DNA of 5,252 nucleotides from a bacterium (GTDB lineage: Bacteria; UBP4; UBA4092; JAOAEQ01). Positions 1 to 5,062 of this stretch are shown here, in pieces (within the stretch, counting starts at the first letter, position 1; each line of letters starts with the position of its first letter). The position numbers and the translations under genes are program-made. The notes under the pieces were generated by a model that was given only the letters and a program-made list of their open reading frames with translations, was not told the origin of the DNA and searched no databases. The stretch covers positions 1 through 5,252 of the forward strand of contig JAOAEQ010000046.1 of assembly GCA_026416715.1 (NCBI GenBank), written 5' to 3'.

Positions 1-13
1 TTGCATTCTTTTT

Positions 14-64
14 CCCAGCATTGCATGCTGGGCTAGAATCAGACGCCCCGTTATCGGGGCTAAC
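14..64 (-). repeat. REP-like two-hairpin unit, copy A (inverted)
   Basis: Read on the minus strand, this unit starts GTTAGCCCCG and continues through a GC-rich hairpin, the linker GATTCTAGCC and a second hairpin. The first hairpin is GCCCCG (45-50) with CGGGGC (55-60) around a 4-nt loop. The second is CCCAGCA (14-20) with TGCTGGG (26-32), extendable by one pair. The same order of elements recurs on the plus strand at 77-128 and 150-198, which is why I call it a repeat unit and not an isolated terminator. It lies head to head with copy B, 12 bp away. There is no T-run directly after the hairpins in the minus-strand reading except a short A/T patch at 9-13, so terminator function is possible but secondary. 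No transposase is visible nearby. Confidence 0.65.
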
Positions 65-76
65 AAAATGCATTGG

Positions 77-128
77 GTTAATCCCGAAGGGATGATTGAT
101 TCTAGCCCAGCTATTCATAGCTAGCTGG
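77..128 (+). repeat. REP-like two-hairpin unit, copy B
   Basis: The unit starts GTTAATCCCG and has a short hairpin, ATCCC (81-85) with GGGAT (89-93). The linker GATTGATTCTAGCC follows, then a second hairpin, AGCTA (109-113) with TAGCT (118-122) around the loop TTCA. An alternative pairing is CCAGCTA (107-113) with TAGCTGG (122-128). The linker GATTCTAGCCCAG matches copy A exactly. The element is a direct repeat of copy C at a 73-bp offset and an inverted repeat of copy A. Confidence 0.7.
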
Positions 129-149
129 AAATACCAAATAGAGCTTCTT

Positions 150-198
150 GTTAATCCCGTTAGGGATGATTGATTTTAGCCGAGTCATTCATGGCTGG
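150..198 (+). repeat. REP-like two-hairpin unit, copy C
   Basis: The unit starts GTTAATCCCG, pairs ATCCC (154-158) with GGGAT (163-167), and continues GATGATTGATT then TTAGCC. Its second hairpin is AGTCA (183-187) with TGGCT (192-196) around TTCA, containing one G-T pair. Both arms differ from those of copy B, yet pairing and the TTCA loop are kept. The distal end is more diverged than in the other copies (GCTGGTGA instead of a full closing arm), so this is probably an older copy. Confidence 0.65.
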
Positions 199-205
199 TG
201 AGATG

Positions 206-260
206 GGTTATGCAGTAAATTTACCACAGTAACCTATGGCGTTTGCGGTAATTTTACCGC
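206..260. promoter_or_regulatory. Paired 16-bp palindromic operator or enhancer-like sites
   Basis: Two near-palindromes, GCAGTAAATTTACCAC (212-227) and GCGGTAATTTTACCGC (245-260), match at 13 of 16 positions. Their centres are exactly 33 bp apart, about three helical turns, so bound dimers would sit on roughly the same face. The second has perfect 7-bp arms (245-251 with 254-260). The first is nested in an outer pair, GGTTA (206-210) with TAACC (230-234). This is the usual look of tandem dimer sites for a transcription factor. They lie about 190 and 158 bp upstream of the start predicted for the sigma-54-like promoter at 383-400, a normal enhancer distance. The second also overlaps a possible sigma-70 type -35 box (253-258). 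Which regulator would bind is unknown. Confidence 0.5.
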
Positions 261-281
261 ATTTACGGCGGCGAGTATACT
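253..281 (+). promoter_or_regulatory. Possible sigma-70 type promoter overlapping a palindrome
   Basis: TTTACC (253-258) serves as a 4/6 match to the -35 box, and TATACT (276-281) as a 5/6 match to the -10 box, with a 17-bp spacer. The -35 lies inside the second 16-bp palindrome (245-260), so a bound protein could repress it. Such matches arise easily in AT-rich DNA, so confidence is low. If real, the transcript would start near 288 and meet the terminator at 428-472. Confidence 0.25.
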
Positions 282-382
282 AATTTCAACCTTAAAATAA
301 ATTATTCAGTTTTTATATTTAACTCTTGTTAAACCAGATATATAAACTCAGTAGAATTTATCTGATTGCCAGAAGTTCAAAT

Positions 383-400
383 TTGGCATAATTGTTGCTT
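383..400 (+). promoter_or_regulatory. Sigma-54 (-24/-12) promoter
   Basis: TTGGCATAATTGTTGCTT carries the invariant GG (385-386) and GC (397-398) at the spacing of the RpoN consensus (TTGGCAC-N5-TTGCW). It matches in both the TTGGCA and the TTGCT blocks. The predicted start is near 410. A sigma-54 promoter needs an enhancer-binding protein, and the paired palindromes at 212-260 are at a suitable distance. The sequence downstream has no start codon before the terminator at 428-472. The product would therefore be a short RNA of about 60 nt, or a leader read through into the gene at 582. No rpoN or activator gene is in the window. Confidence 0.6.
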
Positions 401-409
401 CTCTATTTT

Positions 410-472
410 ACCAACACAATTCATCATAAGAGCAGAGATAAAATCACTCCCCCTTCAACTCTGCTCTTTTTT
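410..472 (+). ncRNA. Candidate short sigma-54-dependent RNA or leader
   Basis: This is the interval between the start predicted from the sigma-54-like element and the T-run of the intrinsic terminator. It contains no ATG and no credible reading frame. Most of it folds into the terminator stem, AAGAGCAGAG (428-437) with CTCTGCTCTT (459-468), enclosing a 21-nt loop. The loop carries the C-rich run CTCCCCCTT (447-455), which is complementary to purine-rich ribosome-binding-site sequences. Exposed C-rich loops of this kind are known in several regulatory small RNAs. The existence of the transcript is inferred purely from promoter plus terminator. I do not recognise it as a known RNA family. Confidence 0.35.
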
Positions 473-480
473 ATTTTTAT
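428..480 (+). terminator. Intrinsic (rho-independent) terminator
   Basis: A perfect 10-bp stem, AAGAGCAGAG (428-437) with CTCTGCTCTT (459-468), is followed directly by Ts (467-472) and a further T-rich stretch to 480. The 21-nt loop is longer than average. No coding region precedes it on the plus strand within the window, so it either ends a non-coding transcript or acts as an attenuator about 110 bp ahead of the gene at 582. Confidence 0.65.
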
Positions 481-566
481 AGGATTTCCAACCGAATTAT
501 AAAAACAGCTACCCGATAAAACGCAGATAGATATCATCCATAATTCAACCATAATTTCATTATTTA

Positions 567-572
567 GAGGAG
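567..572 (+). promoter_or_regulatory. Ribosome binding site of the NamZ-family gene
   Basis: GAGGAG lies 9 bases before the ATG at 582, a strong Shine-Dalgarno match. It fixes the start, because an in-frame TAG at 576-578 rules out any upstream extension. It contrasts with the poor sites in front of the minus-strand genes. Confidence 0.8.
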
Positions 573-581
573 AAATAGCCT

Positions 582-1751
582 ATGTCAGTTCAACCTGGGA
601 TCAATGTTTTATTAAAAGAATATCAGCAATTAATTCACGGAAAACGCGTTGGATTGATCACCAATCCGACTGGGATAACAGCGCAGGCTATCTCGAGCAT
701 AGATATCCTGAGTCGATTGCAGGGAAGTAAACTAACCGCATTATTTGCACCGGAACACGGGATTCGTGGCGATATTTTCGCTGGTGAAAACGTCGATACC
801 TATACAGATAAAAAGACTGGCGTACCGGTATATAGTCTCTATGGTAAAACGCGAAAACCGACTCCGGACATGCTGCAAGAAGTAGACGTGTTCGTGTTCG
901 ATATTCAGGATGTTGGCGCTCGATATTATACCTACGTTTACACAATGGCATACGCTATGGAAGCGGCGAAAGAAAACGGGATACCGTTTATTGTTCTCGA
1001 TCGACCGAATCCGATTAACGGAATTGTCGTTGATGGACCGATTCTTGACCCGAGATTCAGTTCGTTTATCGGATTATATCCGATTCCGGTTGTGCATGGA
1101 TTAACCGTTGGTGAACTCGCGCTATTGTTCAACACGGAATTCAAAATCAACTGCGAATTACATATTGTCCCGTTAAAAGGATGGAACCGGAAAATGACCT
1201 TTGCGGAAACCAATCTGCCGTGGGTGATGACATCGCCCCATATACCGCAGTCGAGCACTGCGTGGTATTATGCGACAACGGGGTTTATTGGCGAACTTCA
1301 TACGATTTGTGTCGGAGTCGGATATACGGTACCGTTCGAAATCGTTGGCACGAACTGGCTCGATAGCGATACCTTAGCGAACGAATTGAATCGGAAACAA
1401 CTGGCTGGGGTAGTGTTTCGTCCGATAACGTTTCGTCCGTATTATTATATTTTTAAAGACCAAATCTGCCAAGGGGTTCAGTTGCATATAACCAACGTGA
1501 CCGAGTTTTCTCCTGTTGCGACGGGACTCCACATTCTATCAACCATCTATACGATGTATCCCTGTCAGACCATTTTCCCTAACGATGCCGATAAACCGAA
1601 TAGTAGATTGAAGATGTTCTATCAGGCAATCGGAACTGATACCGTGCGAACGATGATAGAACAAGGGAACTCCGCTGAAGAGATTATCGCTTCTTGGCAA
1701 GACGGGTTAGAAACGTTTAAAAAAGTTCGCGAGAAATACCTGCTCTACTAA
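582..1751 (+). CDS. namZ: DUF1343 / NamZ-family exo-beta-N-acetylmuramidase-like protein
   Basis: The 389-residue product belongs to the DUF1343 (NamZ) family. Characterised members remove N-acetylmuramic acid from the non-reducing ends of peptidoglycan fragments for cell-wall recycling. Family hallmarks seen are GLITNPTG (24-31), LFAPEHGIRG (54-63), FDIQDVGARYYTY (107-119), LDRPNPING (139-147), the segment around SPHIPQSSTA (218-227) and PFEIVG (261-266). An N-terminal domain of about 225 residues and a C-terminal domain to the end fit the family layout and usual length. The segment that in members I recall reads like EGTN-S-GRGT is here GELHTICVGVGYT (247-259), so this is a divergent subgroup and its exact activity is uncertain. 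No signal peptide is visible, and an upstream stop prevents a longer start, so the protein is probably cytoplasmic. It is convergent with the glycan cluster, 18 bp between stops, with no clear terminator between. Confidence 0.88.
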   Translation: MSVQPGINVLLKEYQQLIHGKRVGLITNPTGITAQAISSIDILSRLQGSKLTALFAPEHGIRGDIFAGENVDTYTDKKTGVPVYSLYGKTRKPTPDMLQEVDVFVFDIQDVGARYYTYVYTMAYAMEAAKENGIPFIVLDRPNPINGIVVDGPILDPRFSSFIGLYPIPVVHGLTVGELALLFNTEFKINCELHIVPLKGWNRKMTFAETNLPWVMTSPHIPQSSTAWYYATTGFIGELHTICVGVGYTVPFEIVGTNWLDSDTLANELNRKQLAGVVFRPITFRPYYYIFKDQICQGVQLHITNVTEFSPVATGLHILSTIYTMYPCQTIFPNDADKPNSRLKMFYQAIGTDTVRTMIEQGNSAEEIIASWQDGLETFKKVREKYLLY

Positions 1752-1769
1752 CGGCAAGCTGCACAATGA

Positions 1770-2771
1770 TTAGATTCGGTCGTCCGCTTCTTCCGGCAGT
1801 TTGGAAGCGAGCAGTCCTTTAACGAACCAGATTCCATACGTGAAATGGGTTAAAATTATGCCGGAAAAAACCGCTAATTTCAACTTAAGATTATGGGGGT
1901 ATTGTTCGGTTCGAGCTGTAAGTCCGGTTAAGATTGCTGCGATGAGATAGGAGATAACGCCGAATAGGTAGAGGTTAAACAGGAACGGATGAATGAATCG
2001 GGTTAACCAGCCGAAGAGAATGGCGAACGTCAATAATGACGGCAGGAAATACGATACCCGCAACGAGGTTGCGGGGAATCGTTTGACGAAATATCCACGA
2101 TGAAGACCGTAACTTAAGATTTGTTTCAGATGACCACGGAACAATCGGCGTCGATGATGGTAAACGAGAACGGTTGGCGCATATACAATTTTTTTCCGTA
2201 GTTTTTGCACGATTTCGAGGCATAATTTCGTATCTTCGCCAGGCCAGAATTTGGTATTAAATCCGCCGAGTTCCTGCAAAACCGATTTGCGAACTAACAG
2301 GTTGCAGGTCGGATAATCATCCACGTCACGGCGGGATTGCGGTATATACCGATAGCGATAACTCCCGCCGACTAACCACGAGCTATAAATCAATCCGCTC
2401 GCCTGTTGCATCACATCGTTACTCGGCGGTGTTACCGCCGGACCGGAAACAGCTGCGATATCCTCGTTTTCTAGAAAGATTGTTACCGCATTCTTCAGCC
2501 AATCTTTCTCTGGGTAGGTATCGTCGTCTAAAAACGCGATCACTTCACCACGAGCATATTCGATACCGATATCACGTTTTTTCGCTGGCAGTTCTTTCCC
2601 CGTCGGGATAATCGTAACCGACGCCGGATATGAATGATTCCCGTTTTTATCCGGCAGAACCAAAATTTCGAATCTCGGATAATCTAACGCAAGACATGCT
2701 CGGATACATTCCTGCAGGTTCGGATTATTTTCTCCGACGGCAATGATAATCGAAACAAACGGATAGTTCAT
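1770..2771 (-). CDS. Membrane-anchored GT2 family glycosyltransferase
   Basis: The 333-residue product has a GT-A fold start (FVSIIIAVGENNPNLQECI, 5-23). It also has the region PAKKRDIGIEYARGE (62-76) leading to the metal-binding FLDDD (80-84) and the acceptor-side NLLVRKSVLQELGGF (167-181 region) with the probable catalytic pair ED (179-180). After a basic patch (HHRRRLFRG, 205-213) come about three hydrophobic spans (near 239-258, 265-288 and 308-331), anchoring it in the inner membrane. This layout resembles ExoA/WcaA-like transferases that add a sugar from a nucleotide donor to a lipid-linked glycan. Donor and acceptor cannot be read from the sequence. The start is 3 bp after the stop of the preceding GT gene. 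The only purine-rich site (GAGG) overlaps that stop and lies too close to the ATG for a good site, which suggests translational coupling. Confidence 0.85.
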   Translation of the reverse strand: MNYPFVSIIIAVGENNPNLQECIRACLALDYPRFEILVLPDKNGNHSYPASVTIIPTGKELPAKKRDIGIEYARGEVIAFLDDDTYPEKDWLKNAVTIFLENEDIAAVSGPAVTPPSNDVMQQASGLIYSSWLVGGSYRYRYIPQSRRDVDDYPTCNLLVRKSVLQELGGFNTKFWPGEDTKLCLEIVQKLRKKIVYAPTVLVYHHRRRLFRGHLKQILSYGLHRGYFVKRFPATSLRVSYFLPSLLTFAILFGWLTRFIHPFLFNLYLFGVISYLIAAILTGLTARTEQYPHNLKLKLAVFSGIILTHFTYGIWFVKGLLASKLPEEADDRI

Positions 2772-2774
2772 ACC

Positions 2775-2813
2775 TCAGGATTTGGGGTTGAGATTTCGGA
2801 TTTCGGATTTTTT
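2775..2813 (-). repeat. 7-bp-period repeat forming a gene's C-terminal tail
   Basis: On the plus strand, two exact tandem copies of GATTTCG (2792-2805) are flanked by degenerate heptads (2778-2791 and 2806-2812). On the minus strand this reads as repeated AATCCGA-type units. The repeat encodes the final residues of the DPM1/ALG5-like transferase (KKSEIRNLNPKS) and ends at its stop. Such heptad runs are familiar as intergenic low-complexity DNA in several uncultured lineages; that comparison is from memory. Confidence 0.6.
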
Positions 2814-3554
2814 CGTATCGTAGTATTTCAGGATATGCATACGATAGAATACCGCCATGGTTTCAAACCACGTTTGCCAGATTGCGCGCAGGCCGATATG
2901 CGCGCGCATTTTCCCACGATAATTGACGATAACCGGTGATTCCGCAATGGTATATCCGAAATGATGGATATTCGCTAATAACTCTAAATCGAACGCAAAC
3001 CGTTTGACCAACAGCACCGGCATAACCTCATCGAGCACGTTCCGTTTGAATAGTTTCAATCCGGTTTGCGTATCGCGAATCGGTAATCCGAATAAGAGTT
3101 TAACGAGGAAAAAATATACCGCACTCACGATACGCCGTTTTAACGGATAATCGAGTTTCGATTGCGGATGTCGTTTACTGCCGATAACCACGTCTGCGTG
3201 CTGCTGCTGCATAATTTCGAACAATAATTTGATTTGGTTCGGATGCAATTCCAAATCGCTATCGAGAAAAACGACCATATCGCCGGTAACCAGTTTAAAT
3301 CCTTCTCGAATAGCAAATCCTTTCCCGATATTCGTGGTATTTCGGGTTAGTTTAATGATTTCCGGCGCGCACGCCACGGCGCGTTGCGCTTCCGAGAATG
3401 TATTATCCTGACTGCCGTCATCGACGACGATAATTTCATACCGGCAACCGGCACCATCAAACAACTGTTTCGTTTCCATAATATTCGCATAAATATGGTT
3501 ACCTTCGTTATATGCCGGCATGATAATTGAAATTTTACCTCGGTAATTCTGCAT
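2775..3554 (-). CDS. GT2 glycosyltransferase, DPM1/ALG5-like (polyprenyl-phosphate glycosyltransferase type)
   Basis: The 259-residue product has the classic order: ISIIMPAYNEG (8-18), EIIVVDDGSQDNT (40-52), RNTTNIGKGFAIREG (71-85), FLDSDLE with the DxD metal site (96-102), DVVIGSKR (121-128), DTQTGLKLFKR (161-171) and RFAFDLELL (195-203). This is the pattern of enzymes that move a sugar from a nucleotide donor onto polyprenyl phosphate at the cytoplasmic membrane face. The sugar is not predictable. There are no strong C-terminal membrane spans, unlike DPM1-GtrA fusions. The last 12 residues (KKSEIRNLNPKS) are encoded by a 7-bp-period repeat and look like an acquired tail, not conserved protein. 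The Shine-Dalgarno is weak. It sits between the flippase (56-bp gap) and the second GT (3-bp gap), so it is probably part of one operon. Confidence 0.87.
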   Translation of the reverse strand: MQNYRGKISIIMPAYNEGNHIYANIMETKQLFDGAGCRYEIIVVDDGSQDNTFSEAQRAVACAPEIIKLTRNTTNIGKGFAIREGFKLVTGDMVVFLDSDLELHPNQIKLLFEIMQQQHADVVIGSKRHPQSKLDYPLKRRIVSAVYFFLVKLLFGLPIRDTQTGLKLFKRNVLDEVMPVLLVKRFAFDLELLANIHHFGYTIAESPVIVNYRGKMRAHIGLRAIWQTWFETMAVFYRMHILKYYDTKKSEIRNLNPKS

Positions 3555-3593
3555 AATTGCGCACTCGGATATCGAATAGAGTTGAGAAAATGG

Positions 3594-3610
3594 TTCGTTC
3601 CGTGAACGAG
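3594..3610 (-). other. Short hairpin just after the flippase stop
   Basis: TCGTTC (3595-3600) pairs with GAACGA (3604-3609) around a 3-nt loop, immediately downstream of the flippase stop. In the minus-strand reading a short ATTTTCT stretch follows a few bases later. This is at best a weak terminator or an mRNA-processing hairpin within the operon. The next gene starts 40 bp further on, and no separate promoter is evident. Confidence 0.3.
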
Positions 3611-4885
3611 TTACGTTTTCCCTTGTAGCATCTTTTCTTTATATACCATCAACGCATAGTTAGCGATACTCTGGATAACCCCACTGATGAAAATGACCGA
3701 TAAAACCTGATATACCGTTTGATGGAATATCCAGAGTAGGATACCATGGAATATGACTCCGCCAATGAGAACATAGATACATGCATATTCCGCTTTTGCG
3801 AGATGATAATTGAGCAGGACATTCGCTAACGCCAATGGCGTTATACAGACCGAGAACCATTGGATTAACGGCGCCATAATTTCAACCGGATATTTCGCTC
3901 CGTATAAAATGGATATGACCAATTTCGGGAACAGAAAACAACCTGCAATTCCGATACCGCAGAGGATACCGCTGAAGAAAAGACTTTTTCGAATCAGATG
4001 GAGTGGACTTAGGTTTTTTGCGTGGGTATGCGCTACTTTCGGGAACATGACTGTGATAATGGCTGTCGGTAACGACCAGAACGCTGCACCGATTAACGCT
4101 GCTGCGGTATAATATCCACGAAACTGTTGGTTTTCACCGGCAAGGTAGCGGCTGACGATGAAAATATCCAATCGCGCAAACAATTCTTTTCCTAAGAAAT
4201 AGAGCAAGACTGGAATAGCGTACATCAGGATAGGTTTAACTTCGAGAGGAATCGATTGCGATTCAGGTTTTTTCACATAGGATGATAACGGGAACCCTGA
4301 CAGAATGAACCCGACCATGAGAACGACTACCGACGCTCCTAACGCTCCCGCTATCTGGAATCCATGATAAACCAAGATAATGCCGGCAATCAGTCGAATA
4401 CTCGCATCTGCGATAATGTTTAATCCGAGCAGGAGAAACTGTTGCAATCCTTGGAGCCCGCCACGGAAAACCGGTAGAACCCAACCGAAAGCGAATAGGA
4501 TCGCGAGAATGAGCATAGGCGTGTTCGAGTCTAATTGAATCGCGAGCGATTGTAAAATCATATGTCTGGCAGCGAATAAAACGATTCCGCCAGAGCAACC
4601 GATGACGAACGTTACTGCGATTGCGTGACGTAATAACGATCGGATCCGATCCAAGTCATGCTTTGCGGAATAGTAGGCGAGATAGCGGGCGATCGTCAGT
4701 TGCACGACACTGCTTGGAATAGCGATCACCGCTAGCACGGATAGGAGCGTTTCAAAAATCCCATAGTGATACGGCCCGAGACTTCGCGTCATCACGAGGT
4801 TAAACAGCACGTTGCAGACGTTTCCCGCCATTGCGATACCGACGAAAAAGGTTCCCTGCCGAATCAGTCTATCCGTTTTTTCCAT
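3611..4885 (-). CDS. Polysaccharide / lipid-linked oligosaccharide flippase (Wzx-like, MOP superfamily)
   Basis: The 424-residue, highly hydrophobic product has roughly 12 predicted membrane spans. The first are near 10-33, 41-63, 86-106 and 122-141; others lie near 218-232, 251-280 and 301-320, with several more to residue 413. The N-terminus (LIRQGTFFVGIAMAGNVCN, then NLVMTRSLGPYHYG at 29-42) is the standard opening of polysaccharide biosynthesis/flippase proteins, in which RxLGPxxYG closes the first span. The family moves undecaprenyl-linked glycans across the inner membrane. Length is typical. It lies directly upstream of two GT2 genes, fitting glycan assembly and export. No Shine-Dalgarno precedes the ATG at 4885 (the upstream bases are pyrimidine-rich, GGTTCTTTTTTCTT), so initiation must be SD-independent or weak. 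I keep this start because it precedes the first span at the usual distance. Confidence 0.88.
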   Translation of the reverse strand: MEKTDRLIRQGTFFVGIAMAGNVCNVLFNLVMTRSLGPYHYGIFETLLSVLAVIAIPSSVVQLTIARYLAYYSAKHDLDRIRSLLRHAIAVTFVIGCSGGIVLFAARHMILQSLAIQLDSNTPMLILAILFAFGWVLPVFRGGLQGLQQFLLLGLNIIADASIRLIAGIILVYHGFQIAGALGASVVVLMVGFILSGFPLSSYVKKPESQSIPLEVKPILMYAIPVLLYFLGKELFARLDIFIVSRYLAGENQQFRGYYTAAALIGAAFWSLPTAIITVMFPKVAHTHAKNLSPLHLIRKSLFFSGILCGIGIAGCFLFPKLVISILYGAKYPVEIMAPLIQWFSVCITPLALANVLLNYHLAKAEYACIYVLIGGVIFHGILLWIFHQTVYQVLSVIFISGVIQSIANYALMVYKEKMLQGKT

Positions 4886-4895
4886 AAGAAAAAAG

Positions 4896-4929
4896 AACCA
4901 CAGAGAACGCCGAGAACACCTGAAACCAC
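4896..4929. repeat. 9-bp-period degenerate tandem repeat
   Basis: On the plus strand three units, CCACAGAGA (4898-4906), ACGCCGAGA (4907-4915) and ACACCTGAA (4916-4924), follow each other with partial identity; a fourth start, ACCACC, follows. The reverse reads like GTTCTCTGTGGTTC. I recall such sequences as dispersed intergenic repeats in many bacterial genomes, without an agreed function. It ends about 10 bp before the flippase start codon and so forms most of its proximal leader. Confidence 0.5.
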
Positions 4930-4962
4930 CAATCTCCCCTCGTATGTTCTATCGCTCGAAAT

Positions 4963-4994
4963 ATTGGCTATCATATCTGGCAGCAATAGCCAAT
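4963..4994. repeat. Perfect 9-bp inverted repeat
   Basis: ATTGGCTAT (4963-4971) and ATAGCCAAT (4986-4994) are exact reverse complements around a 14-nt spacer. A related partial copy, AATGGCTAT, lies at 5007-5015. There is no T-run on either side, so an intrinsic terminator is unlikely. It overlaps the candidate minus-strand promoter at 4970-4999 and could be an operator. Confidence 0.5.
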
Positions 4995-4999
4995 GCGAA
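4970..4999 (-). promoter_or_regulatory. Candidate promoter for the flippase-GT operon
   Basis: On the minus strand, TTCGCA (4994-4999, 4/6 match to the -35 box) is followed after 18 bp by TATGAT (4970-4975, 5/6 match to the -10 box). This predicts a start near 4963 and a leader of about 78 nt ahead of the flippase. It overlaps the 9-bp inverted repeat. Support is by matching only. Read-through from the upstream radical SAM gene is equally possible. Confidence 0.3.
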
Positions 5000-5062
5000 T
5001 GGTGCTAATGGCTATGAGTTCTCTCGGTACCCTGTGGGTATATATGAATTCGTCTCGAGAAT

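Noticed and set aside
14-198. CRISPR-like array
   Set aside because: The three units are imperfect, one is inverted, spacing is irregular (12 bp and about 21 bp between units) and the conserved parts are hairpins. No cas gene is present.
288-428. A riboswitch or structured leader
   Set aside because: The stretch is AT-rich with only one 6-bp inverted repeat (335-340 with 359-364). I see no known aptamer core.
473-566. A dedicated promoter for the NamZ-family gene between the terminator and its RBS
   Set aside because: A TATCAT (532-537) resembles a -10 box, but no acceptable -35 sits at the right distance. I could not support a call.
688-1366. Several overlapping open frames inside 582-1751 on both strands
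   Set aside because: They are frame shadows of the NamZ-family gene, which has clear family motifs along its full length. None has a ribosome binding site or recognisable domain.
1975-4598. Short open frames opposite or within the two GT2 genes and the flippase
   Set aside because: All lie inside genes with strong family motifs, and their translations are arginine/serine-rich without domain features, as expected for shadows.
5028-5040. TACCC/GGGTA hairpin as a terminator of the radical SAM gene
   Set aside because: The stem is only 5 bp with no T-run on the minus strand. It may be a degenerate relative of the ATCCC/GGGAT hairpins at the left end, but the flanks do not match.
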